From Gammaproteobacteria bacterium (lineage in GTDB: Bacteria > Pseudomonadota > Gammaproteobacteria > Arenicellales > JAHEKD01), in contig JAHEKD010000083.1 in NCBI GenBank assembly GCA_024638545.1, positions 1-8,419 on the forward strand: a stretch of DNA of 8,419 nucleotides, in the 5' to 3' direction. The notes below the pieces were generated by a model. It made no database searches and was not told where the DNA came from. It saw only the letters and a program-made list of their open reading frames with translations. Positions 5,835 to 8,419 of this stretch are shown here, piece after piece; positions within the stretch are counted from its first letter, which is position 1; the number at the start of each line of letters is the position of its first letter. A program made the position numbers and the translations under genes.

Positions 5835-7034
5835 TCACCTTTGCTTTACTCTCACGCCCTCTTCGATGGTGTCATCCGGGTGCGTAATGACTTTTTCGCC
5901 TTCTTCCAAACCTTTTGTGACCTGCGCGGACAGGCCGTTATGTCTGCCGATTTCGATACTTCGTTTTTTGGCTTTTTCGGCTTCCGACACAAATACAGCC
6001 CAGCCACCGTTTTCGCGAAACAATGCGCTCCCCGGTATCTGCAAAACTTCATCATCCTCCCACAGAATAAACCGCGCTTCAACACGGTAGCCATCGCCCA
6101 GGTTTTCCCAAATGTCAGGTGCTGAGGTGATATCTGAAATCACGAGCACCCGCTGTTCCTCAACACCCAGCGCGGATACCTTGGTAAATCCGACAGGCTC
6201 GACTGTTCGCACTTGTCCCAGCAAAGCCTCCTCACCGCCCCAGCGATTGAAAATGACGCGCATACCCGGTTTAATTTTGATGGCATCTGATGACAGCACC
6301 TCAGTTTCAATTTCCAGTGTCCGGGTATCGCCGATTTCCAGCAGGGCCTGGCCGGGTTTTACCACGCCTTCGCACTGTTGCTGGATTTTCAATATCCTGC
6401 CGGACACGGGCGCACGCACCTGGACGGTGTTTGCCGGAACCAGCTCGCCCCTGTCGCCGGCATATTCCAGTGCGGTTCTGGCAGCGCCAAGTTCGTGGCG
6501 CGCGACGTTGACCGCAAAATCAGCAGAGCGTTTCGCCGCGGCGGTGCTGCGCGCCAGCGTTTCGGCCTGGTCCAGCCTCTCCATCGTGATATGGCCATTC
6601 GTTGCCAGGGGTTTGATGCGAGTCAGCTCTTTGCCGGCCAGCTCAGCCTCCGCCTGGGCCGACTGGGCATTTTGCTCCGCTGCCTGCAGAGCCGCCTGCG
6701 CGGCCGCTACGCGGAATTGGGCTTCGGCACGGCTGCGCGGGTCCAGTGCCGGGGATTGTAATGGTTCTATCGTGACAAGCGGCTGGTTTTTCTCCACGTA
6801 ATCGCCCACATTCATGTCAACGCGGCAAGTGGTTCCGGCCACCGGCGCGGAAATAATATAGCGGTCGATGACGCGGGTTTTACCCTCTTCTTCCACACTG
6901 ACCTGCATGGGTGCACGCTCAGCCTGTGCAACATCAACCAATCGAGGCTGGGGCTGAAAGCCATAGACCAGTGCAGCGATAATCAGCACGCATGTGATCA
7001 GCCAGATCATTCTTCTTCGCCAGTACAAACTCAT
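5835..7034 (-). CDS. HlyD/MacA-type periplasmic adaptor (membrane fusion) subunit of an ABC exporter
   Basis: The protein has 399 residues and is anchored in the inner membrane by one N-terminal segment (about 9-25, after a RRR cluster). Two half-lipoyl segments, at about 58-92 (ISAPVAG, MNVGDYVEKNQPLVTIEP) and 204-236 (VQVRAPVSGRILKI, VKPGQALLEIGD), flank an alanine- and glutamine-rich coiled-coil hairpin at about 100-195. A beta-barrel (about 238-330) and membrane-proximal domain (about 331-399, including GLEEGEKVITHPDD) follow. Such adaptors link an inner-membrane transporter to an outer-membrane channel. The start ATG 7034 lies two bases past the permease stop, and its Shine-Dalgarno AAGGAG (7045-7040) lies within the permease's last codons, so the two are translationally coupled. 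The substrate is unknown. RND adaptors look similar, but the FtsX-type permease next door points to an ABC system. Confidence 0.88.
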   Translation of the reverse strand: MSLYWRRRMIWLITCVLIIAALVYGFQPQPRLVDVAQAERAPMQVSVEEEGKTRVIDRYIISAPVAGTTCRVDMNVGDYVEKNQPLVTIEPLQSPALDPRSRAEAQFRVAAAQAALQAAEQNAQSAQAEAELAGKELTRIKPLATNGHITMERLDQAETLARSTAAAKRSADFAVNVARHELGAARTALEYAGDRGELVPANTVQVRAPVSGRILKIQQQCEGVVKPGQALLEIGDTRTLEIETEVLSSDAIKIKPGMRVIFNRWGGEEALLGQVRTVEPVGFTKVSALGVEEQRVLVISDITSAPDIWENLGDGYRVEARFILWEDDEVLQIPGSALFRENGGWAVFVSEAEKAKKRSIEIGRHNGLSAQVTKGLEEGEKVITHPDDTIEEGVRVKQR

Positions 7035-7036
7035 AG

Positions 7037-8419
7037 TTACTCCTTGGTTTTCAGTACCTCAATCAGGTTAAGACGGTCAAGCCGCCCTCGCACCAGCAGG
7101 CCGGATACGGCGGCGGCGATGAGAACAATCAATGCAGCAAAGGCGTAGGCGTGCGGTTCCAGAATCAGCGGTACACGATACAGGTCGCTTTCAATAACCT
7201 TGGCAATATAGGCGCACAGCCACCGACCAAGCAGCAGGCCGGGTGGTATCGCAACCAGCGTCAGCAGCGCCAGCTCGCCCAGCAGGATGTACGAGATCTC
7301 ACCGCGCGTGAATCCGAGAACGCGCATGCTGGCCAGCTCGCGGCCACGTTCGGTGAGGGTGATGCGCGCGCTGTTGTAGATTACACCGATGGCAATAATG
7401 ACGGCGAAAATCGTGGAAACAGTGGTCCAGAACAGCATGGTTTCATCCATGGTTCGGTGGTAGTTTTCGAGTTCCTGGGCGCGTACCGCCGTGCCAACAA
7501 TGCGGGGCCGTTCTTTAAGGTGTTGATAGATTTCATCGGCATGGGCTTCATCAATATAAAGATAAGCACCGGAGATTGCATTGCCCTCATTCATCAGGCG
7601 GTTGAGTGCGGCTATGTCCATGTAAGCGCCAACGCCGAGATACTGACGCACCATCGCTACCACCGGTATCTCGCGTATTGGCTTGCCTGCTTCCAGTACT
7701 TCCACTGTGACCCTGTCACCCAGTTCAAGTCCAAGAATTTCCTTACCGAGATATTGTGTCAGGACTATGCCGGCAGGCGGCAATTCAACCGGATTAAGAT
7801 CAGTATTGACCAGTCTTCTTATTTCTCCCCCGGGTTCAAAGCCCAGGATGTAAGTACGATAATTATAATGTTCATTGTGAAGTCTTACGGGTACGATGCG
7901 GAATGCCTCACCAAATTCAACACCGGGAAGGCTGACGAGTTCCGTAAGCGCCCTGCGTGAGGTGACTTCATTAAAGGTCAGCGATATATCGTCACGTTGC
8001 GACAGTCCGTAGTGCACATCCATCATGAAGTTGATCGTATTCTCCTGAAACCGTCCCGACATCAGGATGGCGCAAGCGAAGGCGATGCCCATAACAGAAA
8101 GCAGCGATTTTACCGGTTTATGACCGAGGTGGCGCAGGATCATGCGCGTGGGGGTCGAGAACAGCCGCTTGAGTCCGAGAGTTTCGATCAGGGTCTGGCG
8201 GTAAACAGCAGGAGACTCCGGACGCATGGCCTCGGCTGGCCGCAGTTTAACTGCCATACGCACTGCAGCAAGTGTGCCGAGTAATCCGGCGATCACGGTG
8301 ATGGCTGCCACCTGGGCAATACGCGCAGGCCTGAGCTCGAAGTTTAAAAACGGCAGGCGAAACAGTCCCACATAAACCTCGCTGAGTATCATGCCCAGCC
8401 AGACACCAGCAAGCACACC
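7037..8419 (-). CDS. ABC exporter permease, FtsX/MacB family, two-module type (N-terminal part outside window)
   Basis: The frame is open to the right edge, giving 460 C-terminal residues of a larger inner-membrane permease, probably about 800 in full. The visible part (numbered from the GTG codon at 8416) starts near the end of a first module: a membrane segment at 33-53, then KLRPAEAMRPESP (57-69), a linker typical of this family. A second module follows: membrane segment 103-121, an extracytoplasmic domain at about 122-325, then three membrane segments at about 330-349, 376-402 and 423-441. The FtsX signature ERGRELASMRVLGFTRGEI (356-374) is present, and the protein ends LNLIEVLKTKE. No ATPase domain is visible; a separate ATPase gene is expected just upstream, beyond the window. 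With the coupled HlyD-like protein it should form an exporter of lipid, lipopeptide or drug type; the substrate cannot be inferred. Confidence 0.88.
   Translation of the reverse strand, partial: GVLAGVWLGMILSEVYVGLFRLPFLNFELRPARIAQVAAITVIAGLLGTLAAVRMAVKLRPAEAMRPESPAVYRQTLIETLGLKRLFSTPTRMILRHLGHKPVKSLLSVMGIAFACAILMSGRFQENTINFMMDVHYGLSQRDDISLTFNEVTSRRALTELVSLPGVEFGEAFRIVPVRLHNEHYNYRTYILGFEPGGEIRRLVNTDLNPVELPPAGIVLTQYLGKEILGLELGDRVTVEVLEAGKPIREIPVVAMVRQYLGVGAYMDIAALNRLMNEGNAISGAYLYIDEAHADEIYQHLKERPRIVGTAVRAQELENYHRTMDETMLFWTTVSTIFAVIIAIGVIYNSARITLTERGRELASMRVLGFTRGEISYILLGELALLTLVAIPPGLLLGRWLCAYIAKVIESDLYRVPLILEPHAYAFAALIVLIAAAVSGLLVRGRLDRLNLIEVLKTKE

Noticed and set aside
7151..7960. A 269-codon plus-strand reading frame opposite the ABC permease.
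   Set aside because: It is a shadow of the permease gene, whose frame has clear FtsX motifs and membrane segments; the plus-strand translation is low-complexity and has no recognisable domain.

Overview
The window looks like chromosomal DNA from a proteobacterium, most likely a marine gammaproteobacterium. This is inferred from moderate GC content, clear Shine-Dalgarno sites, and gene content that includes two enzymes resembling the dimethylsulfoniopropionate (DMSP) demethylation pathway. The assignment rests on protein motifs read by eye and remembered family sequences, not on a search.

Layout. Bases 1-1068 (+ strand) hold the end of a polar amino acid ABC permease and its ATPase; the ATPase appears frameshifted just before its Walker A motif. 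Convergent to it, 3920-1112 (- strand) is a two-gene unit: an acyl-CoA ligase (DmdB candidate) followed by a GcvT-fold enzyme very like DMSP demethylase DmdA. A short A/T-rich hairpin lies between the two cistrons. Upstream on the same strand are a small exported TPR protein (4731-4168) and a single-domain MazG-type nucleotide pyrophosphohydrolase (5591-5244). The right end (8419-5835, - strand) is an export cassette: a two-module FtsX/MacB-type ABC permease, cut by the window edge, with a HlyD/MacA-type membrane fusion protein whose start lies two bases past the permease stop.

How the genes fit. DmdA would move a methyl group from DMSP to tetrahydrofolate, giving methylmercaptopropionate, and the ligase would activate that product to its CoA thioester. 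Together they are the first two steps of DMSP demethylation; the later steps (DmdC, DmdD/AcuH) are not in the window. The amino acid transporter may or may not be related.

The most unusual feature is not a gene. Between the TPR and mazG genes, 4876-5076 can fold as a + strand RNA closed by a 23-pair helix (20 Watson-Crick, 3 G-U) around several internal stems. All the wobble pairs favour the + strand. I recognise no known RNA family in it, and a degenerate MITE-like element is the main alternative. Further inverted repeats lie at 5185-5229 and 5652-5768.
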